A stretch of DNA of 35,089 nt from Ramlibacter sp. (GCA_022844525.1 JALHLO010000012.1:1-35089), one strand, 5' to 3'. Shown: positions 1-9,676, counted from the stretch's first letter. The notes: generated by a model not told the origin, from the sequence alone. A program made the numbers and translations.

Positions 1-489
1 CCGCCCTTGCCCGCCCCCGTGGTCGCCGCCGTCGCCGTGGCTCCGGTCGCCAGCACCCCGATCAGCGCCCCGGCCGCCAGCACCCCCGCGACCGCCAGGG
101 TGAGCACGACGGTCGCGGCCATGGTGCCGGCGAGCCCGACACTGGACGATGCGCAGCCGCTGCTCACCCAGGTGCTGCAGATGCTGGAGACGGGCAGCGG
201 CGAGCAGGTCCTGCGCCTGCTGGACAAGGATGCGCGCCAGGGGCCCGGCGCGCAGGCCCTGTCGCGCAACTACGAGATGATGATCAAGGGCGCGCGCCCC
301 GTGCGGCTGACGCAGGTGGAATTCAGGGGCGAGCCGCGCGATGGCGTGCTCCTCGTCACGGGCCGCATCCGGGTGCACGCCGGCGAGACCACCATCGGCT
401 CGCACGGCGAGCGCTTCCTGCTGCGCGCGGAATTCGCGTCGCGCGGCGGCAAGGTGATGCTGACGAACCTGAGCGGCGCTCCGGACTGA
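1..489 (+). CDS. C-terminal part of an unidentified protein at the upstream edge of the EPS locus
   Basis: The frame is open from the first base (P-P-L-P-A-P...), so the TTG at 7 is probably not the start and the gene continues upstream of the window. What remains is a Pro/Ala/Val/Thr-rich linker of about 45 residues followed by a compact domain of about 110 residues with a helical first part (LLTQVLQMLETG) and a strand-rich second part (VRLTQVEFRGE, GVLLVTGRIRVH). A low-complexity tether followed by a small alpha+beta domain is common at the C-terminus of membrane-anchored polysaccharide-assembly proteins, but I do not recognise the family. The stop lies 5 bases before the next ATG, so the two genes are very likely co-transcribed. 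Function unknown; the EPS role rests on neighbours only. Confidence 0.6.
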   Translation, partial: PPLPAPVVAAVAVAPVASTPISAPAASTPATARVSTTVAAMVPASPTLDDAQPLLTQVLQMLETGSGEQVLRLLDKDARQGPGAQALSRNYEMMIKGARPVRLTQVEFRGEPRDGVLLVTGRIRVHAGETTIGSHGERFLLRAEFASRGGKVMLTNLSGAPD

Positions 490-494
490 CCGGC

Positions 495-1658
495 ATGGCA
501 CCCGCCCGCTGGATCCTTCCCGCCGTCGCGACCGCCGCGGCCGTCGGGCTGTTCCTCGCCGGCATGTCGGTCCACCTGCGCAGCGCCTGCACCGAGATGG
601 ACACCCCGTACCTCCCGCTGTGCCCGGAGCCGACCCGGGACCCGCAGGAAGTGCGCAAGGAGATGCGCCAGCGCATCGCCCGCAATCCGGGCGACTCGGT
701 CGCCTGGACCAGGCTGCTCGTCGCCGAGCCGCGCGAGCGCAGCGGCAGCGTCCTGCCCGGTGCGACCCTGGCCGCTCCCACCAACCACATGGTCGCGCGC
801 TGGCGGGCTGCCCAGGCCCTGGCGAACGGCAAGCTGCCCGAAGGCGTGTCGCTGCTGGTGCAGATCCTGCAAAACCGCAGTTCGCACGAGTCGGCGCGCG
901 CGCTGGCGCAGATCGCCGCCACGCCCGACGGGCTGGCCTACCTGCGCCCGCACCTCGCGCAGGGCAACCAGTGGCTCCCGCAGGTGCTGGGTGCCGGCTA
1001 CGCGATGAAGCTGCCGCCCGGCCACGTGCTTCCCCTGGTGGCCGAAGCGGTCGAGAAAGGCGCACTGGCCGACGACGCGCGCCACCTGTACATGCGCTCG
1101 CTCAAGGCAGGCGGCCACTGGCTCGACGCCTACGGCCTGTGGCTGGCGCAGCACAAGGACCCGGTGCCCCTGCTCTACAACGGGAGCTTCGACCAGGCGA
1201 TGGAACAGGACGGCTTCGACTGGGAGTTCACGCGCGTGCCCCGCAGCCGCGCGGGTGTGCTGGTCGAGCAGGATGCGGTGGCGCGCCGCGGGCTGGTGCT
1301 CGGACTCGAATTCACGGGCCGCAGCTTCACGGCGCCGGTGGTGCGCCAGTACCTGTTCGCGGCCCCGGGCGCCTACCGGCTGCGCGGCGAATACATGGCG
1401 TCCAAGCTGCGGTCGGAGTCGGGGCTCACCTGGTCGGTGCTCTGCACATCCGGGCGCAAGGCCGTCCTGGCGCGCTCGCGGCCGCTGCAGGACACGGGCG
1501 GCGTGTGGAAGTCGTTCGAAGTCGACTTCAGCGTGCCGCCCGACTGTGGGGCGGTGGCCAGCCTGCAGCTCGAACCGGCCGCGCAATACGAAGTAACGGC
1601 GGGAATAAAAGGCCGCGTCGCCTTCGACGCTTTCTCCCTCGCACGGAGTACGAATTGA
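495..1658 (+). CDS. Membrane-anchored helical-repeat protein with C-terminal beta-sandwich domain (EPS locus)
   Basis: 387 aa. Residues about 5-26 form one hydrophobic helix (ILPAVATAAAVGLFLAG) with little N-terminal charge, suggesting a signal anchor. Residues about 50-215 are Ala/Leu-rich helical pairs resembling degenerate TPR repeats (WRAAQALANGKLPEGVSLLVQ; ARALAQIAATPDG). From about 225 the sequence changes to strands (LYNGSFDQAM, GFDWEF, APGAYRLRGEYMA, SLQLEP), which resembles jelly-roll carbohydrate-binding-like domains. A periplasmic TPR-plus-sugar-binding-like architecture next to an O-antigen ligase suggests a scaffold or glycan-handling role in polysaccharide export; that is inference. 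The ATG lies 5 bases after the previous stop, without a strong Shine-Dalgarno. I do not recognise a named family. Confidence 0.75.
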   Translation: MAPARWILPAVATAAAVGLFLAGMSVHLRSACTEMDTPYLPLCPEPTRDPQEVRKEMRQRIARNPGDSVAWTRLLVAEPRERSGSVLPGATLAAPTNHMVARWRAAQALANGKLPEGVSLLVQILQNRSSHESARALAQIAATPDGLAYLRPHLAQGNQWLPQVLGAGYAMKLPPGHVLPLVAEAVEKGALADDARHLYMRSLKAGGHWLDAYGLWLAQHKDPVPLLYNGSFDQAMEQDGFDWEFTRVPRSRAGVLVEQDAVARRGLVLGLEFTGRSFTAPVVRQYLFAAPGAYRLRGEYMASKLRSESGLTWSVLCTSGRKAVLARSRPLQDTGGVWKSFEVDFSVPPDCGAVASLQLEPAAQYEVTAGIKGRVAFDAFSLARSTN

Positions 1659-1691
1659 GGGGGAAAAGTCACCCCCGCTCAAAAAGCTGCG

Positions 1692-1700
1692 TGCTATAGT
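1692..1700 (+). promoter_or_regulatory. Extended -10 promoter for the FecR-like / ligase / phosphatase unit
   Basis: The gap before the gene at 1732 contains TGCTATAGT, an extended -10 (TG-N-TATAGT), about 31 bases before the ATG. No good -35 is visible at the right distance, which is tolerated by extended -10 promoters. It would allow the last three genes of the EPS locus to be transcribed apart from the upstream ones. Confidence 0.45.
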
Positions 1701-1731
1701 AATTCGCTCATTCACCTCGGGGAGCATCCAA

Positions 1732-2190
1732 ATGGCGCTCAAGAAACTGCTGCTCGCTCTCTCCGCCCTGATCGGAGCTTCCGCGTTCGCGCAAGCCCCC
1801 CTGGGGACCGTTTCCAACGTGCAAGGCGTGGTCACCGCCACGCAGGGCGCGACCGGCGTCACCGTCGCTCCCGGCACCGCGATCCAGAACGGCATGCGCT
1901 TCGTGACCACTTCCGGTGGTTCCGTCACCTTGCGCCTGAACAACGGCTGCACGGTGACCGTGCCGCCGGCGCACGGCGTGACCGTGCTGCAAACCATGAC
2001 CTGCCAGCAGCTCACCGCCGCAGTGCAGCCCGTGGTGCCGGTCGCGGCCGCCTCCCCCACCTTCGCTCCGAATCCGGGGCTGGTCAATGGTCTGGTTGCG
2101 GTGGGCGCCGCCGCCGTCGCCATCGGCGTCACCCGCGAGCTGACGGACGACGACGACGTGGTCGCAGCGCCGCCGCTCAGCGCGCAGTGA
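1732..2190 (+). CDS. Small exported FecR-like protein of the EPS locus
   Basis: 152 aa. The N-terminus is a clear Sec signal peptide (MALKKLLLALSALIGASAFA, cleavage near AFA-QA). The mature part carries short strands resembling a FecR-type beta module (GTVSNVQGVVTATQG, GMRFVTTSGGSVTLRLNNG), two cysteines (NNGC, MTCQQ) that could form a disulfide, then a hydrophobic segment around residues 118-134 and an acidic tail (DDDD). FecR-like domains occur in periplasmic sensing and polysaccharide-associated proteins; no iron-uptake genes are nearby, so a glycan or envelope role is more likely (inference). A GGGGAG ribosome site lies about 8 bases before the ATG. The stop overlaps the GTG of the next gene by 4 bases (GTGA), indicating translational coupling. 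Confidence 0.75.
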   Translation: MALKKLLLALSALIGASAFAQAPLGTVSNVQGVVTATQGATGVTVAPGTAIQNGMRFVTTSGGSVTLRLNNGCTVTVPPAHGVTVLQTMTCQQLTAAVQPVVPVAAASPTFAPNPGLVNGLVAVGAAAVAIGVTRELTDDDDVVAAPPLSAQ

Positions 2191-3605
2191 ACTCGCAAGG
2201 GGTCGTCTCGGCGACCGATGAAACGGGGCCGATCGGCCCCGTCGCTGTTTCTGCGCTGCTGTTTCTGGTCGCGGCCTCCCCGCTCATGCGCGGCGGCAAC
2301 CGGCACGTGGCCCTCATCGTGCTCGAAGGTGCCGCGCTCGCCATCCTGGCCGCGGCACTGGCGCGCGCGCACCGGAGCACCACCGGCGTCACGGCGCAGG
2401 GCATCCTGCTCGCGCTCCTGCTGGCCAGCCCGCTGTGGCTCGCGCTGGTGTACCTGCTGCCCGTTCCCGCATCCCTCTGGAGCGCCGCGCCCGGACGCGG
2501 CGCCTACCCGGAAGCCATGGCCGCCGCGGGCATCGCCACGCCCGCCTGGCTGCCCCTGTCCCTGGTGCCGGACGCGACCGCGGCCTCGCTGTTCGCGGGC
2601 ATCCCCATCCTGGCGGCCTTCGTCGCCGGCTACTGGATGCGGCTGCGCCAGCTGAAGCTGGTCATGGGCGTGTTCGTCGGCGTCGCCATGCTGCAGGTCG
2701 TGATGGGCCTGCTGCAGGTCGCGGGCGGCGCGGGTTCCTCGCTCTACTTCGGGGGCATCGGCGGTCGTCCGTTCGGCACCTTCGCCAACCCCAACCACTT
2801 CGCCAATTACGCGGCGATGGCACTCGCCGCCTACGTCTGGCTGGCCTGGGCCAGCCTGTCCCAGCGCCGGCGGCACGCGGTGCTGCACGGCTCCTCGCAT
2901 GCGCGCGTGCTGGCGCTGTGGAGCGCCGGGGGGATGCTGCTGGTGATCGGCATCCTGATGTCGCGTTCGCGCGGAGCCGCCCTCGCCGGCCTGCCTGCCG
3001 CGATGTGCGCTTTCGCGCTGGCCGCCTCCACGACCTCGCATTCACGCCGCTGGCGCACCATGCTGGTCGCCGCCGGCCTCGCCCTCCTGGTCGCGATGGC
3101 GGTGGTCGGATTCGACTCGGTGGTGACCCGTTTCCAGGTGAAGGGAATGGCGAGCGATGCCTCCTTTCGCACGCTCCTGGCCAGCAGCACGCTGCAGGGG
3201 GCCGCGGAGTTCTGGCCCCTCGGCGCGGGCTGGGGCACCTACGCAGCGGTCTATCCGCGCTTCCAGCCCGCCGCGGTCGACGGCTTCGCGGGGCACGCCC
3301 ACCACGACTATGCCGAGCTCCTGTTCGACGGCGGCATCTTCGCCGTCCTCCTGATGGCGGCCTTCACCTGGCTGGCCCTTTCCCGGGCGGTGCAACTCGC
3401 GCGTGCCGGCATCCGGCGGCGGCGCCTGCGCCGCACCGAGATGGCCGCGGCCCTGTGCGGCTTCGGGCTGCTGGGCTTCCTGCTGCACTCGCTCGTCGAG
3501 TTCAACATGCACATCCCGGCCAACGCGATCGCGGCCGCGCTGCTGGCCGGTGCCTTCCTGCGGCCGCTGCGCGCCGAAGGCGACGAGGAGGCCAACGGTG
3601 ATTGA
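2187..3605 (+). CDS. O-antigen ligase / Wzy-type polysaccharide membrane protein
   Basis: 472 aa, GTG start overlapping the previous stop (GTGA). There are about 10-12 hydrophobic helices across the protein. Two motifs place it in the Wzy_C/WaaL-like superfamily: GTFANPNHFANY around residue 196, and the large periplasmic loop ending AHHDYAELLFDGG around residue 373, which matches the H-(N/D)-x-(Y/F)...E-x-G pattern in this family. Such proteins join undecaprenyl-linked glycan units to lipid A core, to protein or to each other. Sequence alone does not separate ligase from polymerase. Flanking by a CpsB-like phosphatase suggests capsule or exopolysaccharide polymerisation. The stop overlaps the next start by 8 bases. 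Confidence 0.85.
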   Translation: MNSQGVVSATDETGPIGPVAVSALLFLVAASPLMRGGNRHVALIVLEGAALAILAAALARAHRSTTGVTAQGILLALLLASPLWLALVYLLPVPASLWSAAPGRGAYPEAMAAAGIATPAWLPLSLVPDATAASLFAGIPILAAFVAGYWMRLRQLKLVMGVFVGVAMLQVVMGLLQVAGGAGSSLYFGGIGGRPFGTFANPNHFANYAAMALAAYVWLAWASLSQRRRHAVLHGSSHARVLALWSAGGMLLVIGILMSRSRGAALAGLPAAMCAFALAASTTSHSRRWRTMLVAAGLALLVAMAVVGFDSVVTRFQVKGMASDASFRTLLASSTLQGAAEFWPLGAGWGTYAAVYPRFQPAAVDGFAGHAHHDYAELLFDGGIFAVLLMAAFTWLALSRAVQLARAGIRRRRLRRTEMAAALCGFGLLGFLLHSLVEFNMHIPANAIAAALLAGAFLRPLRAEGDEEANGD

Positions 3606-4392
3606 CCTGCATTGCCACATCCTCCCCGGCATCGACGACGGCTCGCGCAGCCTGGAGATGTCGCTGGAGATGGCCCGCATGGCGGTGGACGACGGCATCA
3701 CCCTCACGGCCTGCACGCCCCACATCTACCCGGGGCTGTACATGAACGACACCGCCGGCATCGAGGCGGCGCGCGACCAGCTGCAGCGCTCGCTGGACGA
3801 GAACGACATCCCCCTGAAACTCACCATCGGTGCCGACGTCCACCTCGTTCCCGGCCTCCTGGAGGGCCTGCGCGCGGGCAAGGTGCCCTGCCTGCACCAC
3901 ACCCGCTACCTGCTGCTGGAGCCCTCGCACCACGTCGCGCCGCCCCATTTCCAGGACTCGGTGTTCCAGCTCGTCGCCGCCGGCTACGTGCCCGTGATCA
4001 CGCACCCGGAGCGCCTCACCTGGGTGGAGGACCACTACCCCGTGTTCGCGGACCTCGTCCGGCAAGGCGCGTGGATGCAGATCACGGCCGCCTCGCTGAC
4101 CGGCGTGTTCGGTGCCCGCGCGAAGTACTGGGGCGAGCGCTTCCTCGCCGACGGGCTCACGCACATCATCGCCACCGACGCGCACTCCAACGGCCGGCGC
4201 TCCCCCGTCATGTCCAGGGCGCGCGACATCGCCGAACGCATGCTGGGACGCGAGGAGGCGCAGCTGCTCGTGCGCGGACGGCAGGAGTGCATGCTGCGCA
4301 ACGAGCTGCCTTCCGCGGTGCCGGCGCTGCCGGACGTGGGCCGCAAGGCCGGCGGCGGCTGGTGGAAGGGCCTGTTCGGCGCGCGCCACTAG
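3598..4392 (+). CDS. CpsB/CapC-type tyrosine-protein phosphatase (PHP fold)
   Basis: 264 aa from the GTG at 3598, chosen because the PHP motif begins immediately after it (VIDLHCHILPGIDDGS) and a GAGGAG site lies about 7 bases upstream. The longer frame from 3403 is an extension inside the ligase gene. PHP metal-binding motifs are in order: DLHCHxxPGIDDGS near residue 3, TPHIYPG near 37, a central LxEPSHH, THPERLTW near 138 and ATDAHS near 190. CpsB/CapC enzymes are manganese-dependent tyrosine phosphatases that dephosphorylate the bacterial tyrosine kinase (Wzc/CpsD type) controlling capsule chain length. No kinase gene is in the window; it is expected upstream. Length matches the family (about 250-265). 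It closes the EPS locus. Confidence 0.88.
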   Translation: MIDLHCHILPGIDDGSRSLEMSLEMARMAVDDGITLTACTPHIYPGLYMNDTAGIEAARDQLQRSLDENDIPLKLTIGADVHLVPGLLEGLRAGKVPCLHHTRYLLLEPSHHVAPPHFQDSVFQLVAAGYVPVITHPERLTWVEDHYPVFADLVRQGAWMQITAASLTGVFGARAKYWGERFLADGLTHIIATDAHSNGRRSPVMSRARDIAERMLGREEAQLLVRGRQECMLRNELPSAVPALPDVGRKAGGGWWKGLFGARH

Positions 4393-4432
4393 GGAATGGC
4401 ATCCCGCGGCGCGGCCCGCCCGCGCGGCTTGC

Positions 4433-4438
4433 GACAAT
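4433..4438 (+). promoter_or_regulatory. Possible -10 (GACAAT) for a near-leaderless transcript
   Basis: The sequence TTGCGACAATGCAGGCC directly precedes the ATG at 4446. GACAAT matches the -10 consensus at four of six positions and would place the transcript start within a few bases of the ATG. No ribosome site and no -35 are seen. It favours the start at 4446 over the in-frame ATG at 4437, which overlaps the -10. Confidence 0.35.
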
Positions 4439-4445
4439 GCAGGCC

Positions 4446-5417
4446 ATGAAACGACGACAACTCCTCCTCTCCTCCCTCGGTGCGGCCGCGACGGCCGCCG
4501 CCCCCGCAGCCTGGTCGCAGGCGCGCCCGATCCGGATCATCGTGCCCTACGCCGCCGGCGGCCCCATCGACGTCACCGCGCGCGTGCTCGCCGAGCGCGT
4601 GAAGGACAGCCTGGGCACCGTGATCATCGAGAACCGCCCGGGCGGCGGCGGCAACATCGGCGCCGACGCCGTGGCCAAGGCCGCCCCCGACGGCACCACC
4701 ATCGGCATCTCCGCCGTCGCCACGCACGCGATCAACCCCTGGCTGTTCGCGAAGATGCCCTACGACGCGGCGAAGGACTTCGCCCCCATCACGCAGATGG
4801 TGCGCGTGCCCAACGTGCTGGTGATGAACGCGGAGACCGCCGCCCGCCTGAAGATCAACACCCTGCGCGACCTGGTCGCCTACGGCAAGGCGAACCCCGG
4901 CCGCCTCAACTACGGCAGCGGCGGCAACGGCAGCGCGGGACACCTCGCGGGCGAGATGTTCAAGCGCGATGCCGGCCTCTTCGCCGTCCACATCCCGTAC
5001 AACGGCGGCAACCCCGCGCAGCTGGCCCTCCTGTCCGGACAGGTCGACTTCAACTTCGACAACCTGGCGACGGCCGCGCCCAACATCCGCGCCGGCAAGC
5101 TCAAGGCCCTGGCGGTCACCACCCTGAAGCCCTCGCCCAGCCTGCCGGACGTGCCGCCGGTCGCCGACACCCTCCAGGGCTTCGCGATCGACACCTGGTG
5201 GGGCCTGGTGGCACCGGCCGGCACGCCCCGCGAAGTCGTGCAGAAACTCAACCACGCTTTCGTGGCCGCGCTCCATTCGCCGGAAGCGAAGACCCGCTTC
5301 GCCGGCCTCATGGCCGAACCGGTGCCCAGCTCGCCGGAGGAGTTCGGCAGCTTCATGCGCGCCGAGCTCGCCAAATACGAGAAAGTAGTGAAAGCCTCGG
5401 GCGCCAAGGTCGATTAA
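4446..5417 (+). CDS. Bug-family tripartite tricarboxylate transporter solute-binding protein
   Basis: 323 aa. The N-terminus MKRRQLLLSSLGAAATAAA...SQA is an export signal with a twin arginine and hydrophobic stretch, so Tat export is possible. The mature start PIRIIVPYAAGGPIDVTAR and the following IIENRPGGGGNIGADAVAKAAPDG are hallmarks of the Bug (TctC) family of periplasmic binding proteins, greatly expanded in Burkholderiales. Later conserved stretches are YGSGGNGSAGHLAGEMF, IPYNGGNPA and WWGLVAPAGTP. The usual ligand is a small carboxylate, but none can be named here. No tctA/tctB membrane genes adjoin it, so it is an orphan receptor, which is common for this family. It is followed by a 100-base gap with repeated motifs. 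Confidence 0.92.
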   Translation: MKRRQLLLSSLGAAATAAAPAAWSQARPIRIIVPYAAGGPIDVTARVLAERVKDSLGTVIIENRPGGGGNIGADAVAKAAPDGTTIGISAVATHAINPWLFAKMPYDAAKDFAPITQMVRVPNVLVMNAETAARLKINTLRDLVAYGKANPGRLNYGSGGNGSAGHLAGEMFKRDAGLFAVHIPYNGGNPAQLALLSGQVDFNFDNLATAAPNIRAGKLKALAVTTLKPSPSLPDVPPVADTLQGFAIDTWWGLVAPAGTPREVVQKLNHAFVAALHSPEAKTRFAGLMAEPVPSSPEEFGSFMRAELAKYEKVVKASGAKVD

Positions 5418-5418
5418 G

Positions 5419-5480
5419 GCTGAGCCGGGCCTCCTACAGGCCTCGTGAGACTTGTCCTACACGCGCCCGCTGAGCCGGGC
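5419..5480 (+). repeat. Intergenic region with a 12-bp direct repeat and two TCCTACA motifs
   Basis: GCTGAGCCGGGC occurs exactly twice, at 5419-5430 and 5469-5480, 50 bases apart. Between the copies TCCTACA occurs twice, at 5432-5438 and inside GTCCTACA at 5454-5461. The second copy also makes a small hairpin (GCCCG-N6-CGGGC, 5465-5480). The block ends 37 bases before the ATG of the beta-barrel gene, so it probably contains its promoter or operator. Confidence 0.45.
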
Positions 5481-5517
5481 GGGCACATTGATCCTCCAAG
5501 CACAACGGGGAGCCCGC

Positions 5518-6054
5518 ATGTCGTCGCAGCGTCATCTCGTGGGATGGGTCATCGCACTGGCCGCCGTGGCCAGCGCCCATGCGCAGTCCAGCGGCAGCCT
5601 GCGATGGCGCGCGGGCGGCACGCCCCTGGGGCTGCAGGTGGGCCAGACGGACCTGCGCGTGCCCTGCGGCAGCTTCACCTTCACCTGCGACGCGGCCACG
5701 CTGCCCCTGTACCAGAACCTGAAGACCCCGCGCTCGCTGAGCATGCAGGTGGGCGCCGCCCCCGCAACGGCCCTGGACCCGGGCCGCGCGCAGGGGCTGA
5801 ACGTGAGCCTGGTGGGCAAAGCCGGCATCGGCTGGGACCTGGGCGTGTATGGCCGCGTGGGCACCACCTTCAACCGGGCGTCGCTCACCCCTGCCGTTCC
5901 GGCCGAGGGCGGCCTGACCTACGGCGTGGGCCTCAGCTGGGACTTCTCCCGCCGCGGGTCGGCGGCCCTCGGCCTGGACAGCTACGACACCCGCGGCATC
6001 CTGGGCGACACGCGCGACGTGCGCACCAGCCTCGGGCTGCAGTGGCGCTACTGA
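5518..6054 (+). CDS. Small outer-membrane beta-barrel protein (OmpA/OmpW-like porin fold)
   Basis: 178 aa from the ATG at 5518, preferred over the TTG at 5452 because a GGGGAG site precedes it and the signal peptide then starts correctly (SQRHLVGWVIALAAVASAHA-QSS). The mature chain of about 155 residues has alternating strands rich in Gly and aromatics (LNVSLVGKAGIGWDLGVYGRVGTTF, LTYGVGLSWDF, RTSLGLQWRY), as in eight-stranded barrels. It ends in an aromatic residue preceded by alternating hydrophobics (LGLQWRY), as in the C-terminal signal read by the BAM complex. Two cysteines near residue 55-62 (PCGSFTFTC) could form a loop disulfide. Ligand unknown. It converges on livF with a 16-base gap. 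Confidence 0.75.
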   Translation: MSSQRHLVGWVIALAAVASAHAQSSGSLRWRAGGTPLGLQVGQTDLRVPCGSFTFTCDAATLPLYQNLKTPRSLSMQVGAAPATALDPGRAQGLNVSLVGKAGIGWDLGVYGRVGTTFNRASLTPAVPAEGGLTYGVGLSWDFSRRGSAALGLDSYDTRGILGDTRDVRTSLGLQWRY

Positions 6055-6070
6055 GGGCGGCGCCGGCGCT

Positions 6071-6783
<713 letters not shown>

Positions 6784-6787
<4 letters not shown>

Positions 6788-7602
6788 TCTTCGTCTCCGG
6801 TCGCGGTCGCGGCGGCCGGCGCCGTCCCCGTGGCCTTGTGGCTGTGGCCAAGATAGGCCTCGATCACCTTCTCGTCGCGCTGCACGTCGTAGGGCGAGCC
6901 CTCGGCGATCTGCTTGCCGTAGTCCAGCACCGTCACGCGGTCGCACAGGCCCATCACCAGCTTCACGTCATGCTCGATCAGCAGGATGGTGCGGTTGTCC
7001 TTGCGGATGCGGTCGATCAGTTCGCGCAGCACCACCTTCTCGGTGGAGTTCATGCCGGCCGCCGGCTCGTCCAGCGCGATCAGCTGCGGGTCGGTCGCCA
7101 GCGCCCGGGCGATCTCGAGCCGGCGCTGGTCGCCGTACGACAGCGTGCGCGCCTTGTACTCGGTGAACTTGCCGATGCCCACGTAATCGAGCAGCTCCTG
7201 CGCCCGCTGGGCGATCTCGGATTCCTCCTGCCGGAACTTCTTCGTGCGGAACATCGCGCCGAGCAGGCCCGAATGGGTGCGCACGTGCCGGCCCACCATC
7301 ACGTTCTCCAGCGCCGTCATGTCGGCGAACAGGCGGATGTTCTGGAAGGTGCGCGCGATGCCCGCGCGGGCCACCTCGTGCACCGCGGTGGGCGTATAGG
7401 GCTTGCCGGCCAGCTCGAAGGTCCCGCTGTCGGGCGTGTAGAGGCCGGTGATCACGTTGAAGAACGTGGTCTTGCCGGCTCCGTTGGGGCCGATCAGGCC
7501 GTAGACCTGGCCGCGCTCGATCGTCAGGCCCACGTCCGACAGGGCCTGCAGGCCGCCGAAGCGCTTGGAAATCCCCGCGACGCGGAGGACGACTTCTGCC
7601 AT
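6784..7602 (-). CDS. livG: Branched-chain amino acid ABC transporter ATPase LivG
   Basis: 272 aa. Walker A GPNGAGKTT near residue 38, a Q-loop region with ARTFQNIRLF, signature LSYGDQRRLEIARAL, Walker B LIALDEPAAGMN and H-loop LLIEHDVKLVMGL are all present and in the LivG form. The C-terminus YDVQRDEKVIEAYLG is the family tail, followed by a short Ala/Thr-rich extension (about 20 residues) not needed for function. It is coupled to livF by a 4-base overlap and starts 9 bases after livM. It forms the ATPase heterodimer of the Liv importer at the inner face of the cytoplasmic membrane. Confidence 0.93.
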
Positions 7603-7611
7603 CTGTCTCTC

Positions 7612-8733
<1,122 letters not shown>

Positions 8734-8746
8734 GCTCGTCCCCCCG

Positions 8747-9676
8747 TCAGGCGCGGTCGGCGACGCGTTCGCCCAGCAGGCCGGAGGGCCGCAGCGTGAG
8801 CACGACGATCAGCACGATGAAGGCGAAGATGTCGGAGTAGTGGCTGCCCAGCACGCCGCCGGTGAGCACGCCGAGGTAGCCGGAGCCGATCGCCTCGATC
8901 AGCCCGAGCAGGATGCCGCCCACCACCGCGCCCGCGAGGTTGCCGATGCCGCCGAACACCGCCGCGGTGAAGGCCTTGAGCCCCGGCAGGAAGCCCATGG
9001 TGTGCTGCACGGTGCCGTAGTTCGATGCGTACATGACGCCGGCGATGGTGGCGAGCACGGCGCCGATGATGAAGGTCGCCGAGATGACCATGTCCGGCTT
9101 CACGCCCATGAGCGCCGCCACGCGCGGGTTCTCCGCCGTCGCGCGCATCGCGCGGCCCAGGCGCGTGTAGTTCACCAGGTACATCAGCACGGCCAGCGAC
9201 AGCGCGGTCATCCCCAGGATCATGATCTGCGTGGTGGTGATCACCGCGCCGGCCACCTGGATCGGCGCGGCCGGCAGCAGCGTCGGGTAGGGCTTGTAGT
9301 TCGGCTTGAAGATGATCATCGCCAGCGTCTGCAGCAGGATCGACATGCCGATGGCGGTGATCAGGGGCGCGAGCTTGGGGCTGTTGCGCAGCGGCCGGTA
9401 GGCCACCTTCTCGATCGTGAAGTTGAGGGCCGCCGCCACCACGCAGGAGACGACGAGGGCCACGAGCAGCAGCAGCCAGCCCGGAATGCCCGGCATGGCT
9501 TCCTGCACGTTGGTGATGATCGCCCAGCTGGTGAGCGCGCCCACCATCAGCACCTCGCCGTGCGCGAAGTTGATCAGGTTGATGATGCCGTACACCATGG
9601 TGTAGCCGAGGGCCACCAGTGCGTACATGCTGCCGAGGACCAGACCATTGATGATCTGCTGCAGCAGGATCTCCAT
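8747..9676 (-). CDS. livH: Branched-chain amino acid ABC transporter permease LivH
   Basis: 309 aa; the ORF-track entry of 743 aa is an artefact of reading on from the rarA region. The ATG at 9676 is preceded by GGAG about 10 bases upstream and opens MEILLQQIINGLVLGSMYALVALGYTM, the typical LivH start. Further motifs are GIINLINFAHGEVLMVGA, LGRAMRATAENPRVAALMGV (ABC coupling loop) and GLKAFTAAVFGGIGNLAGAVVGG. It is the first gene of livHMGF and lies behind the rarA terminator, so it needs its own promoter in the 70 bases upstream. No livJ/livK binding protein is adjacent. Confidence 0.93.
   Translation of the reverse strand: MEILLQQIINGLVLGSMYALVALGYTMVYGIINLINFAHGEVLMVGALTSWAIITNVQEAMPGIPGWLLLLVALVVSCVVAAALNFTIEKVAYRPLRNSPKLAPLITAIGMSILLQTLAMIIFKPNYKPYPTLLPAAPIQVAGAVITTTQIMILGMTALSLAVLMYLVNYTRLGRAMRATAENPRVAALMGVKPDMVISATFIIGAVLATIAGVMYASNYGTVQHTMGFLPGLKAFTAAVFGGIGNLAGAVVGGILLGLIEAIGSGYLGVLTGGVLGSHYSDIFAFIVLIVVLTLRPSGLLGERVADRA

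Noticed and set aside
2177-2404. Minus-strand ORFs around the FecR-like/ligase junction
   Set aside because: Short, no ribosome site, contained within the conserved ligase gene.
270-3041. 923-aa minus-strand ORF opposite the EPS genes
   Set aside because: Sequence is Arg/Gly/Ala/His-rich low complexity with no fold-like pattern; the plus-strand genes have clear families and coupled starts. GC-driven shadow.
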